Positions 36,558 to 43,765 of a DNA stretch of 64,000 nucleotides are shown here, in pieces. Under the pieces are notes generated by a model. It was given only the letters and a program-made list of their open reading frames with translations, had not been told where the DNA came from and did no database searches. This DNA comes from Kitasatospora sp. SolWspMP-SS2h (GTDB taxonomy: Bacteria > Actinomycetota > Actinomycetes > Streptomycetales > Streptomycetaceae). The stretch is taken from contig NZ_QLLT01000008.1 in the NCBI RefSeq assembly GCF_003259315.1, forward strand, positions 124,001 through 188,000, given 5' to 3'. Every line of letters begins with the position of its first letter. The stretch's first letter is position 1. The position numbers were made by a program, and so were the translations under genes.

Positions 36558-36927
36558 GGCGCCGGACGACGAGCAGGCCGATCCCCGCCGCACCGGCCGC
36601 CGCCAGCCCGGCCCCGAGCACGAGCCCGGTCGCCGAGCCGCCGCCGTCCGCCCCCTCGCCGGTCTGCGCCCCGCCCTTGGGCAGGACGCGGCTCCCCCCG
36701 TCGGCGGGCGCGGCCGCGGCCCGGGTGGGCGCCGGGCTCGGCACGGGGGTGGCGGCGGCGTCCGGCCGGGCGGACGGCGCGGCCGAGACGGCGGGGGCCG
36801 GGGTGGCGGGAACCGGGCTGGCGGAGTCGGCGAACGCGACGGCGCCCGGCAGCGCGAGCACACCGACGGCGACGGCCGGAGCCAGCGCGAACCGCACCGT
36901 GCGGCGGATGGACGTGGTACCTGACAT
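36538..36927 (-). CDS. Cell-wall-sorted small surface protein
   Basis: A 129-residue protein with signal peptide (LAPAVAVGVLALPGAVAFA), a Pro/Ala/Ser stalk of about 60 residues, and a C-terminal sorting region: LPKGGAQTG, then helix LVLGAGLAAAGAAGIGLLVV and tail RRRAGARV. This is the layout of a sortase substrate, with a divergent signal (GAQTG rather than LAxTG or LPxTG). It overlaps the sortase gene, which makes it the probable dedicated substrate. GGGAGG precedes the ATG. Confidence 0.75.
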   Translation of the reverse strand: MSGTTSIRRTVRFALAPAVAVGVLALPGAVAFADSASPVPATPAPAVSAAPSARPDAAATPVPSPAPTRAAAAPADGGSRVLPKGGAQTGEGADGGGSATGLVLGAGLAAAGAAGIGLLVVRRRAGARV

Positions 36928-37086
36928 GCGGGAACCTCCCCTTGCGCGTCCCCCGCCGCCGGACGGCCGCGGGTCGACGACGCTCACGCTAGGAACCCCG
37001 CCCCTCGGTCGGCCGCCGACCGCGTAACGGCCACCGCCCGGCTCTGTAACAGTCCGCCGCCGTAGCGCCGACGCGCCGTGGTGGGG

Positions 37087-37125
37087 CCGCCCGCCCGGCG
37101 GGCTTTCCGCCGTCGGGCGGGCGGA
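37087..37125. repeat. GC-rich inverted repeat upstream of the DUF2269-like gene
   Basis: CCGCCCGCCCG (about 37088-37098) pairs with CGGGCGGGCGG (about 37114-37124). It lies in the divergent space between the surface-protein gene and the gene at 37189 and may be a regulatory hairpin. Confidence 0.45.
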
Positions 37126-37188
37126 TAAGCGCTGCTAGCGTGACCGGGGTTCCGTCCCCCGTGTCGTGGTTGAAGGGTTGCGCCCGCG

Positions 37189-37674
37189 ATGGCCAAGTTC
37201 CTGCTGAGTCTGCACCTGCTGGTCGTGGCGCTGTGCATCGGTCCGGTCGCGGTGGCGGTGAGCATGTTCCCGCGGAAGGCGAAGGCCGCGCTCGCGGCGG
37301 GCCCGGAGCAGCCGGGCGCGCAGGTCTCGGTGCGGCTGCTGCACCGGATCAGCAACGTGTACGCGCTGATCGGGCTCGGCATCCCGGTGCTGGGCATCGG
37401 CACCGCGCAGGTGATGGGGGTGCTGGGCAACGCCTGGCTGATCACGTCGATCGTGCTGACGGCCGCCGCGGCGGGCGTGCTGCTGCTGGTGGTGCTGCCC
37501 GGTCAGCAGGCGACCGTGGACGCGCTGGACGCCACCGAGGACCGGGACGCCGAAACGGCCCGCGCCGCCGGCAGGTTGCGGACGCTGCCGATGACGGCGG
37601 GCGTGTTCAACCTGCTCTGGGCGGCGGTCCTGGTGCTGATGGTCATCCGGCCGGGGTCGACGAACGGGGCGTGA
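37189..37674 (+). CDS. Integral membrane protein, DUF2269-like
   Basis: A 161-residue protein with four hydrophobic segments (about 4-26, 57-77, 84-104, 137-156). The beginning MAKFLLSLHLLVVALCIGPVAV resembles predicted membrane proteins of the DUF2269 type. No catalytic residues are evident. The 3' end overlaps the convergent DUF2277 gene by 32 bases. Function unknown. Confidence 0.75.
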   Translation: MAKFLLSLHLLVVALCIGPVAVAVSMFPRKAKAALAAGPEQPGAQVSVRLLHRISNVYALIGLGIPVLGIGTAQVMGVLGNAWLITSIVLTAAAAGVLLLVVLPGQQATVDALDATEDRDAETARAAGRLRTLPMTAGVFNLLWAAVLVLMVIRPGSTNGA

Positions 37675-37879
37675 CCCCGCGGACCTCGATCGAGGCGAGC
37701 AACTGGGCGGTGGCCGCCGCGACGGCGGCCACCGCCGCGTCGAACGCCTCCCGGTTGTGCGCGGCCGGCGCCCGGAACCCGGAGACCTTGCGGACGTACT
37801 GGAGGGCCGCCGCGTGCACGTCCTCGGGGGTGGCGTCGGACGTCATCGGCGGGCGGAGCGTCTTGATGCTTCGGCACAT
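37643..37879 (-). CDS. DUF2277 family protein
   Basis: A 78-residue protein beginning MCRSIKTLRPP, with AALQYVRKVSGFRAP and HNREAFDAAV: the conserved DUF2277 family of actinobacteria and proteobacteria. The ATG follows TGGAGG. It overlaps the 3' end of the convergent membrane gene by 32 bases. The conserved N-terminal Cys may bind a metal or DNA, but no function is known. Confidence 0.88.
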   Translation of the reverse strand: MCRSIKTLRPPMTSDATPEDVHAAALQYVRKVSGFRAPAAHNREAFDAAVAAVAAATAQLLASIEVRGVTPRSSTPAG

Positions 37880-37911
37880 GCCTCCAGTCTGCCGCGCCCG
37901 GCCGGCTCCCC

Positions 37912-37949
37912 GCCGGGGTTCGGGGAAGCTGCCGGGGTTCGGGGAAGCC
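37912..37949. repeat. 19-bp tandem duplication
   Basis: GCCGGGGTTCGGGGAAGC occurs twice in direct tandem (37912 and 37931, period 19) between the DUF2277 start and the PPTase stop. Confidence 0.75.
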
Positions 37950-38005
37950 GTCGGGACCGCGCCGACCGCCCCCGCCCCCGGCGGGATGCCGCCGGGCCGC
38001 CGCCG

Positions 38006-38686
38006 TCAGGGCGCGCCGACGGGCCCGGCCGGCTCCACCAGCTCGATCGGGAGGGTCGCGGCGGCGGTGAACAGGGCGTCGGGGGTGGTCAGTTCGAGGT
38101 AGTGGAGGTCCTGGTCCCGGTGCTGGAGCGGCGGGTCGAGGGGGAGGTGGGACAGGTCGAGGCTGCCGAGGGTGTCCAGGGAGGCGCGGCCGAGCTTGAT
38201 CAGCGCCTCCTTGCGGACCCACAGGCGCAGGAAGGCCCCGGTCGGGTCCGGCCGGCTGTGGACCAGGGCGCTCTCGGCCGGGGTGAGGACGTGCCGGAGG
38301 GCGGCCGGGTCGGTGCCGCGGGCGCCGAGGTGCTCGACGTCGACGCCGATCGGGACGGGCCCGGCCGCGGCGGCGATGATGCCGCTGGTGTGGGAGAGGC
38401 TCAGGTGGGTGTCGGGGCGGTCGGTGAGGTAGGGGCGGCCGTGCTCGGTGCTGCCGCAGCCGGGGCACCGCTGGCCGAAGGCGATCGCGGCGGGTTCGGT
38501 GCCGAGCTGGGCGGCGGCGCAGTACCGGACGAGCAGGTGCGCGGCCAGGTAGTCGTCGCGGTCGGCGGGGCGCCGGAACCGCCCCAACCGCTCGCGTTCG
38601 AACGCGGTGAGCAGCCGCTCGTCGGCGTCCGGCCGGGCGAGGACCTCGGCGGTGGTGGCGAGCATGGCGAACGGCGGGTTCGGCAC
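38006..38686 (-). CDS. 4'-phosphopantetheinyl transferase, Sfp type
   Basis: A 226-residue enzyme that moves phosphopantetheine from CoA to carrier proteins of polyketide, peptide or fatty acid synthases. Signature motifs: GVDVEHLG (Mg-binding Asp/Glu) and WVRKEALIKLG (WxxKEAxxK). Four cysteines in the middle (RCPGCG and nearby) are atypical and could form a small metal site. GTG 38686 has AAGGGAG just upstream. No synthase or carrier protein gene is nearby, so it must serve clusters elsewhere. Confidence 0.9.
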   Translation of the reverse strand: MPNPPFAMLATTAEVLARPDADERLLTAFERERLGRFRRPADRDDYLAAHLLVRYCAAAQLGTEPAAIAFGQRCPGCGSTEHGRPYLTDRPDTHLSLSHTSGIIAAAAGPVPIGVDVEHLGARGTDPAALRHVLTPAESALVHSRPDPTGAFLRLWVRKEALIKLGRASLDTLGSLDLSHLPLDPPLQHRDQDLHYLELTTPDALFTAAATLPIELVEPAGPVGAP

Positions 38687-38854
38687 GGTTCTCCCTTTCC
38701 GGGCTGGCACCTTCACTGACGGAACATCAAAGTAGTCCGTTCGAATGACTGCCCGGCGCGTCCGGGCCGACCCGTCCGGGGGCGGTGTGCCGGTTCCTCT
38801 TTGCTGGCCGGTGTCTGCTGTCTGCTGACCCATCCGTCAACGAGAGGGGTGCCC

Positions 38855-40279
38855 GTGCGACACGGTGTCCGCGGCAAGAACCCGCTGCTCCGCTTCGCCG
38901 TGGTGGCGGCGCTCGCCGCCGCTCCGCTGCTCACCCTGGCCTCGGTCGGCCAGGCCGACCAGCTGGCCCCGCCGCTGGGGCCGTGTTCGGGCCCGGACTG
39001 CCCGAGCACCTGGGACCCGCCGCACACCGGGCCGTTCAACGGGGCGGACGCCTCGCTCAACATCTACGTGGGCGGCGACTACCTGGTGCGGCAGAACGCG
39101 GCCGAGGCCGAGGGCAAGATCGCGGTGGTCGGCAACCTCGACATCAACAAGGCGATGGGCGGCGCCTTCAACATGGGCGTGGTGGGCGTCGGCTCGATGG
39201 TCACCCCGCCGAACGCCACGGACCACGTGACGGTGGGCGGCTCGGTCGCCATGGACGCCTCGCAGGCGAACCCCAGCCGGCTGTTCATCGGCGGCACCGA
39301 CTTCTTCGTCCAGCCGCCGAAGGCGCGGTGGGGCAACCTCAAGTACGGCACCACGCTGACCGGCGCCTACGACATCACCCCGGACGGCCAGGCGATCCGG
39401 GACCCGGCCGCGATCGACGAGTTCCGCGGCCTGACGCCGGTCATCGAGGACCACTCCGCCTGCATGGCCCGGCAGTCCGCCACCGGCACGGTGGTGGACG
39501 ACGGGACCACCGTCACCTTCACCGGCGACGGCACCAGCGCCCGCCAGGTGTTCAACTACGGCCGGAACATCGGCACCGACGGCGGGCGCCGCTCCCTGGT
39601 GTTCGCGGGCGTCCCGGCCGGCGCGACGGTGATCGTCAACATGACCGGCGGCGACGTCACGGTCAACACCAACAGCGGCACCGGCGCGGCCGACGACCCG
39701 CTGACCGTCCTGCGGCCGAACCTGATGTGGAACTTCCCGACCGCCACCAGCGTGGCGGTCACCGGCGACGCCCAGTGGCAGGGCTCGATCATGGCGGGCA
39801 ACCCGGCGGGCACCACCACGCTCTCCAACCCCGGCACCAACGGCCGGGTCTACCTGGCGGGCAACCTGCTCCAGCAGGGCAGCGCCGGCACCGAGATCCA
39901 CAACTACCCGTTCAACGGCGACCTGCCGGTCTGCGGCGAGAGCCCCAGCCCGTCCCCGACGGACGACGATGACAACCCCAGCACCAGCCCGAGCCCGTCG
40001 CCGAGCGACTCGACCAGCCCGTCGCCGTCGCCGTCCCCGTCGGGCAGCGAGAGCCCGAGCCCCAGCCCGTCGCCGAGCACCAGCACCAGCCCGGCGCCGT
40101 CGCCGAGCGGGAGCACCCCGGTGCCGACCGGGTCGGCCTCCACCCCGGTGGGGCCGCCGCTGCCGGACACCGGCGGCGGTGACCTGGTCGCTCCGGCGGC
40201 GGGGGCCGCCGCGGTGCTGCTGGGCCTGGGCGGCGGCGTGATCGCGCTGGCCCGCCGCGCCCGGGGCCGCCACAGCTGA
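38855..40279 (+). CDS. Choice-of-anchor A surface protein with LPDTG anchor
   Basis: A 474-residue secreted surface protein. A signal peptide ends near SVGQA (about residue 34). The choice-of-anchor A adhesin-like domain follows (GPFNGADASLNIYVGGDYLV, about 60-350), then a Ser/Pro repeat stalk (SPSPSPS type, about 365-425). The sorting signal is LPDTG at 436-440, then a hydrophobic helix and RRARGRHS tail. It is a sortase substrate; the sortase gene 2.3 kb away is a candidate partner. The start is GTG 38855 with GAGAGGGG upstream. Confidence 0.88.
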   Translation: MRHGVRGKNPLLRFAVVAALAAAPLLTLASVGQADQLAPPLGPCSGPDCPSTWDPPHTGPFNGADASLNIYVGGDYLVRQNAAEAEGKIAVVGNLDINKAMGGAFNMGVVGVGSMVTPPNATDHVTVGGSVAMDASQANPSRLFIGGTDFFVQPPKARWGNLKYGTTLTGAYDITPDGQAIRDPAAIDEFRGLTPVIEDHSACMARQSATGTVVDDGTTVTFTGDGTSARQVFNYGRNIGTDGGRRSLVFAGVPAGATVIVNMTGGDVTVNTNSGTGAADDPLTVLRPNLMWNFPTATSVAVTGDAQWQGSIMAGNPAGTTTLSNPGTNGRVYLAGNLLQQGSAGTEIHNYPFNGDLPVCGESPSPSPTDDDDNPSTSPSPSPSDSTSPSPSPSPSGSESPSPSPSPSTSTSPAPSPSGSTPVPTGSASTPVGPPLPDTGGGDLVAPAAGAAAVLLGLGGGVIALARRARGRHS

Positions 40280-40295
40280 CGCGGCCGCCGCACCA

Positions 40296-40327
40296 GGACG
40301 GCCGGGGCCCGCGGGCCCCGGCCGTCC
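40296..40327. terminator. Bidirectional terminator between the surface-protein gene and kynU
   Basis: A perfect 32-base palindrome (15-bp arms and GC centre) between convergent stops at 40279 and 40347. Confidence 0.9.
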
Positions 40328-40346
40328 GCCGTGCGGGCGTGGAGGG

Positions 40347-41576
40347 TCAGGTCACGTCGGCGCGGCGGGCGAAGCGCTCCGCGCGCCACTCGCCGCCGGC
40401 CAGCACCTCGCGCAGGGCCGTCGCGGCGTCGTGCACGTCGGTGCGGGAGAGGTAGAGCGGGGTGAAGCCGAAGCGCATCAGGTCGGGGGCGCGGAAGTCG
40501 CCGATCACGCCCCGGGCGATCAGCGCCTGGACGACCGCGTAGCCGTCGGGGTGCCGCAGCGCGACCTGGCTGCCGCGCCGGGCGGGCTCCCGCGGGGTGA
40601 CCGGTTCGACGTCCAGGTCGGCGGTCAACTCCAGGAACAGGTCGGTCAGTTCGAGGCTCTTGGCGCGGACGGCGGCCGGGTCGGCCAGCTCCCAGACCTC
40701 CAGCGCCGCCTCCAGCGCGGCCAGGCCGAGGATCGGCGGGGTGCCGGTGAGGAAGCGGGTGACGCCCGCGGCGGGCCGGTAGCCGGGCTCGAAGTCGAAC
40801 TGCCGGGCGTGCCCGAACCAGCCGGTCAGCGGCTGGCGGGCGGCCTCCTGGTGGCGGGCCGCGGCGTACAGGAAGGCGGGCGCGCCGGGGCCGCCGTTGA
40901 GGTACTTGTAGCCGCAGCCGACGGCGAAGTCGACGCCCGCCGAGTCGAGTTCGACCGGCAGCGCGCCCGCGGTGTGGCACAGGTCCCAGACGGCGAGCGC
41001 CCCGGCGGCGTGGATCCGCTCGGTGACGGCCGCCAGGTCCAGCAGTTCGCCGGTGCGGTAGTCGGCGTGCGAGAGCAGCACCACGGCGGCGTCCCGGTCG
41101 AGGGCGGCGTCCAGGTGGGCGGCGGAGTCCAGCAGCACCGGCCGGGTGCCGGGGTGCAGCGCGCCCAGGCCGTCGGCGATGTACAGGTCGGTGGGGAAGG
41201 CGTGCCGTTCGGCGAGCAGCGCCGGGCGGCCGGGGCGCAGCCGCAGGGCCGCGCCGAGCACCTTGAACAGGTTGACCGAGGTGGAGTCGCAGACCACCAC
41301 CTGCCCGGGGGCGGCGCCGAGCAGGTGGGCGCCGAGCCGGTCGCCGAGCCGCCCGGGCTGGTGGAACCAGCCGGCGTCGTTCCAGGACCGGATCAGCCCG
41401 CCGCCCCACTCGCCCTCGACGACCTTCGCCAGGTGTCCGGGGGTGCGGCGGGGCAGCGCGCCGAGCGAGTTGCCGTCGAGGTAGAGCACCCCGTCGGGCA
41501 GCGCGAACTCGGCGCGCAGGGCGTGCAGCGGGTCGGCGGCGTCGCGGGCCGCGCACTGCTCACGGGTGGGGGTCAC
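40347..41576 (-). CDS. kynU: Kynureninase
   Basis: A 409-residue PLP enzyme that splits kynurenine to anthranilate and alanine. Family marks: YLDGNSLGALPRRT at the N-terminus, DSTSVNLFKVL for phosphate binding, WDLCHTAGALPVEL, and the PLP lysine in GCGYKYLNGGPGAPAF. The GTG start follows GGGAG. It lies 69 bases below the tryptophan dioxygenase gene on the same strand, forming a tryptophan-to-anthranilate operon. The formylkynurenine step (KynB) is not encoded next to it. Confidence 0.95.
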   Translation of the reverse strand: MTPTREQCAARDAADPLHALRAEFALPDGVLYLDGNSLGALPRRTPGHLAKVVEGEWGGGLIRSWNDAGWFHQPGRLGDRLGAHLLGAAPGQVVVCDSTSVNLFKVLGAALRLRPGRPALLAERHAFPTDLYIADGLGALHPGTRPVLLDSAAHLDAALDRDAAVVLLSHADYRTGELLDLAAVTERIHAAGALAVWDLCHTAGALPVELDSAGVDFAVGCGYKYLNGGPGAPAFLYAAARHQEAARQPLTGWFGHARQFDFEPGYRPAAGVTRFLTGTPPILGLAALEAALEVWELADPAAVRAKSLELTDLFLELTADLDVEPVTPREPARRGSQVALRHPDGYAVVQALIARGVIGDFRAPDLMRFGFTPLYLSRTDVHDAATALREVLAGGEWRAERFARRADVT

Positions 41577-41645
41577 GGCGTTGCTCCCGGGGGTCGGGGG
41601 TGCTCGGAGGGCGCGTTCATCGGGGATCGCGTCCGCGGGTCGCGT

Positions 41646-42473
41646 TCAGAGATCGTTGCGGACGGCCCACAGTTCGGGGAAGACGTCCTGGTCGGCGGCG
41701 TGCTTGAGCCAGCTGAGGCCGCTGGAGCCGCCGCTGCCGGGCTTGCCGCCCATGGTGCGCTTGACGGCGGAGTAGTGGCGCTGGCGCCAGCGGGTGACGC
41801 GTTCGGCGGTGTCCAGCAGGGCCTCGCCGAGCCGGACCAGGTCGGCCAGCGCGGGGTCGGTGTAGACGGCCCGCCAGGCGGCCTCGACCGCCTCGTCGTG
41901 CCGGTGCCGGGCGGTGACCGGCCGGGCGGGCACCGCCAGGCCGCGCCGGGCCAGCACGGCCAGCGCCTCGTCGTACAGGCCGGGGGTGCGCAGCGCGGCG
42001 AACAGCGCGTCGTACTCGGCGGGGGAGTCCCGGTACATCTCCAGCAGGCCCTCGCTGCGGTTGCCGAGCAGGAACTCCAGCCGCAGGAAGGCCGAGGACT
42101 GGAAGCCGGACGCCTCGCCGAGGACCGGGCGGAAGGAGTTGAACTCGGCGGGCGTCATGGTGGCCAGCAGGTCCCAGGAGCCGGTCAGCACGTCCTGGGT
42201 GTGCTGCCCGCGGCGCAGCGCGGCCAGCGCGCCGTCCAGGTCGTCGGCGCGCAGGGCGGTGCGGGCGGCGGTCCAGTCGCGCTCCAGCAGGTCGAACAGC
42301 AGCTCCATCACCTGGGTGCTGACGATGAACGCGTACTCGGCGGGCTCGGCGCTGCGCGGCCGCTGGAGGGAGTGCAGCTCGGCCAGGCGCACGTACCGGG
42401 CGTAGGGGGTGGACGGGCCGGGCTCCTGGTCGGGGCCGAACCGCAGGTGGGGCTGGTGGGTCTGGCCGGTCAT
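41646..42473 (-). CDS. kynA: Tryptophan 2,3-dioxygenase
   Basis: A 275-residue haem enzyme that opens tryptophan to N-formylkynurenine. The C-terminal haem-ligand region is RQRHYSAVKRTMGGKPGSGGSSG, matching the family's His ligand and GTGGSSG loop; ASGFQSSAFLRLEFLLGN is also conserved. Odd: the usual distal His in FIVxHQ reads FIVSTQ here, so Thr replaces the acid-base residue; I believe other actinobacterial enzymes may share this. The ATG follows GGAGG. It is the first gene of the kyn operon and divergent from an Lrp regulator. Confidence 0.92.
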   Translation of the reverse strand: MTGQTHQPHLRFGPDQEPGPSTPYARYVRLAELHSLQRPRSAEPAEYAFIVSTQVMELLFDLLERDWTAARTALRADDLDGALAALRRGQHTQDVLTGSWDLLATMTPAEFNSFRPVLGEASGFQSSAFLRLEFLLGNRSEGLLEMYRDSPAEYDALFAALRTPGLYDEALAVLARRGLAVPARPVTARHRHDEAVEAAWRAVYTDPALADLVRLGEALLDTAERVTRWRQRHYSAVKRTMGGKPGSGGSSGLSWLKHAADQDVFPELWAVRNDL

Positions 42474-42638
42474 GGCCGCTACCTCCTCGGTGCCGCCCGC
42501 TCGGGTCGCGGCGGGCGCCCCCCATTGTGCGGCGCGGCGGCCTGCTCTTGAATGGGCGTCGTAGCCCGGATGGGGGCACCGGCCTGCCGTTCGCAAGGCG
42601 CTGCCCCCCGATCGCCTGACGAACGCAAAGGAGCCGCC

Positions 42639-43076
42639 GTGGACGCGGTGGACCGCCTGCTGCTGGCCGAGCTCCAGGCCGACGCGCGGCTGTCGTACAA
42701 CGAGCTGTCGCGCCGGGTGAACCTCTCCCCGCCGGCCGTCGCGGAGCGGGTGCGCCGGCTGGAGGCGGACGGGGTGATCACCGGCTACCACGCGCACCTG
42801 GCCCCGGCGAAGGCCGGGGCGGCGGTGATGGCGCTGGTCACGGTGGAGTGCTACGGGGTGCGCTGCCTGCTGCGCGACCCGGAGGTGGCCGACTGGCCGG
42901 AGGTGTTCCAGCTGCACCGGGTGACCGGCGGGGCGTGCTGCGTGCTGCTGGTCGGGGTGCCGGACATGCCCTCCTTTGCGCGGCTGACCGACCGGCTCGG
43001 CGGCTACGGGCAGCCCACCAGCTCGATGATCCTGTCCAGCCCGGTGCCGTGGCGGCCGCTCACCCCCGGAGCGTGA
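42639..43076 (+). CDS. Lrp/AsnC-family regulator of the kyn operon
   Basis: A 145-residue regulator: N-terminal helix-turn-helix LSYNELSRRVNLSPPAVAERVRRLEADGVI and C-terminal RAM ligand-binding domain (ALVTVECYGVRC, VFQLHRVTGGACCVLLVGV). GTG 42639 has AAGGAG 6 bases before it. The divergent position next to kynA is the usual one for an Lrp protein that senses tryptophan or kynurenine. Its stop overlaps the 3' end of the next, convergent TetR gene by 17 bases. Confidence 0.9.
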   Translation: MDAVDRLLLAELQADARLSYNELSRRVNLSPPAVAERVRRLEADGVITGYHAHLAPAKAGAAVMALVTVECYGVRCLLRDPEVADWPEVFQLHRVTGGACCVLLVGVPDMPSFARLTDRLGGYGQPTSSMILSSPVPWRPLTPGA

Positions 43077-43629
43077 CGAGCGGGAGCAGGACGTCGTCGA
43101 CGATCTCCTCCAGCACGTGGTCCGGCACCGGGGCGGAACTGGTCAGCATCTCCTGCCGGAGCAGGTCGAAGGGCAGCGCCCGGATCCGCGGGGTGAGCCG
43201 CGCCGGGTCGGCCTCGCCGCGGGCGACGGCGCGCTCGTACAGCGCCTCGGTGCCGTCCGGCCCGGTGGCGTCGAGGAGTTCGGCGGGCGGGGTGCCGGTC
43301 GCCCGGTGGTAGCCGGCCAGTTGGACGCTCATCAGCGCGACCAGGTCGGAGCGGGTGGCGTTGATGGCCCGCATCAGGGCGAGCACGTCCCCGCGCAGGC
43401 TGCCGGTGTCGGGCACCGCCAGCCGGGAGCGCTCCAGCACGTGCCCGATGGCGGCCCGGGCCAGCGCGTCCCGGTCCGGCCAGCGGCGGTAGAGGACGGG
43501 CGGGCTGGTGCCGGCCCGCTTGACCACGGCGTCCACGGTGAAGCCGGCGTAGCCGCTCTCGGTCAGCTCCGCCCAGGCCGCGTCCAGCAGGGCCGCCTCC
43601 AGGGCCGCGCCGCGGCGTCGTTCGGCCAT
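43060..43629 (-). CDS. TetR regulator of the MFS exporter
   Basis: A 189-residue TetR protein: TVDAVVKRAGTSPPVLYRRWPDRDALARAAIGHVLE is the helix-turn-helix. It is divergent from a DHA2-type exporter gene, with two AGATAG-type inverted repeats in the gap. This is the classical arrangement of a drug-responsive repressor and its efflux pump. The inducing compound is unknown. Confidence 0.9.
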   Translation of the reverse strand: MAERRRGAALEAALLDAAWAELTESGYAGFTVDAVVKRAGTSPPVLYRRWPDRDALARAAIGHVLERSRLAVPDTGSLRGDVLALMRAINATRSDLVALMSVQLAGYHRATGTPPAELLDATGPDGTEALYERAVARGEADPARLTPRIRALPFDLLRQEMLTSSAPVPDHVLEEIVDDVLLPLVTLRG

Positions 43630-43685
43630 CCGCTCCTCCTCGGTCTCGGTCTCGGTCGGTCTCGGCCCGTCTCGGTCCGACCTTT

Positions 43686-43703
43686 AGATAGATTTGCCTA
43701 TCT
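43686..43703. promoter_or_regulatory. TetR operator candidate, site 1
   Basis: AGATAG-ATTTGC-CTATCT, 6-bp perfect arms, in the TetR/MFS divergent region. A related element lies 46 bases downstream. Confidence 0.6.
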
Positions 43704-43731
43704 TATCCACGGGCCCTACGGTGGGGACCGC

Positions 43732-43751
43732 AAGATAGGACTCTATATCTT
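43732..43751. promoter_or_regulatory. TetR operator candidate, site 2
   Basis: AAGATA-GGACTCTA-TATCTT, 6-bp perfect arms, just before the ribosome site (AAGGGGG) of the MFS gene. It shares AGATAG with site 1. Confidence 0.6.
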
Positions 43752-43765
43752 AAGGGGGCCCTGCC

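Noticed and set aside
36928..40279. The PPTase and nearby genes as a specialised-metabolite cluster
   Set aside because: No synthase, carrier protein or tailoring enzyme is present; neighbours are envelope and small conserved genes.
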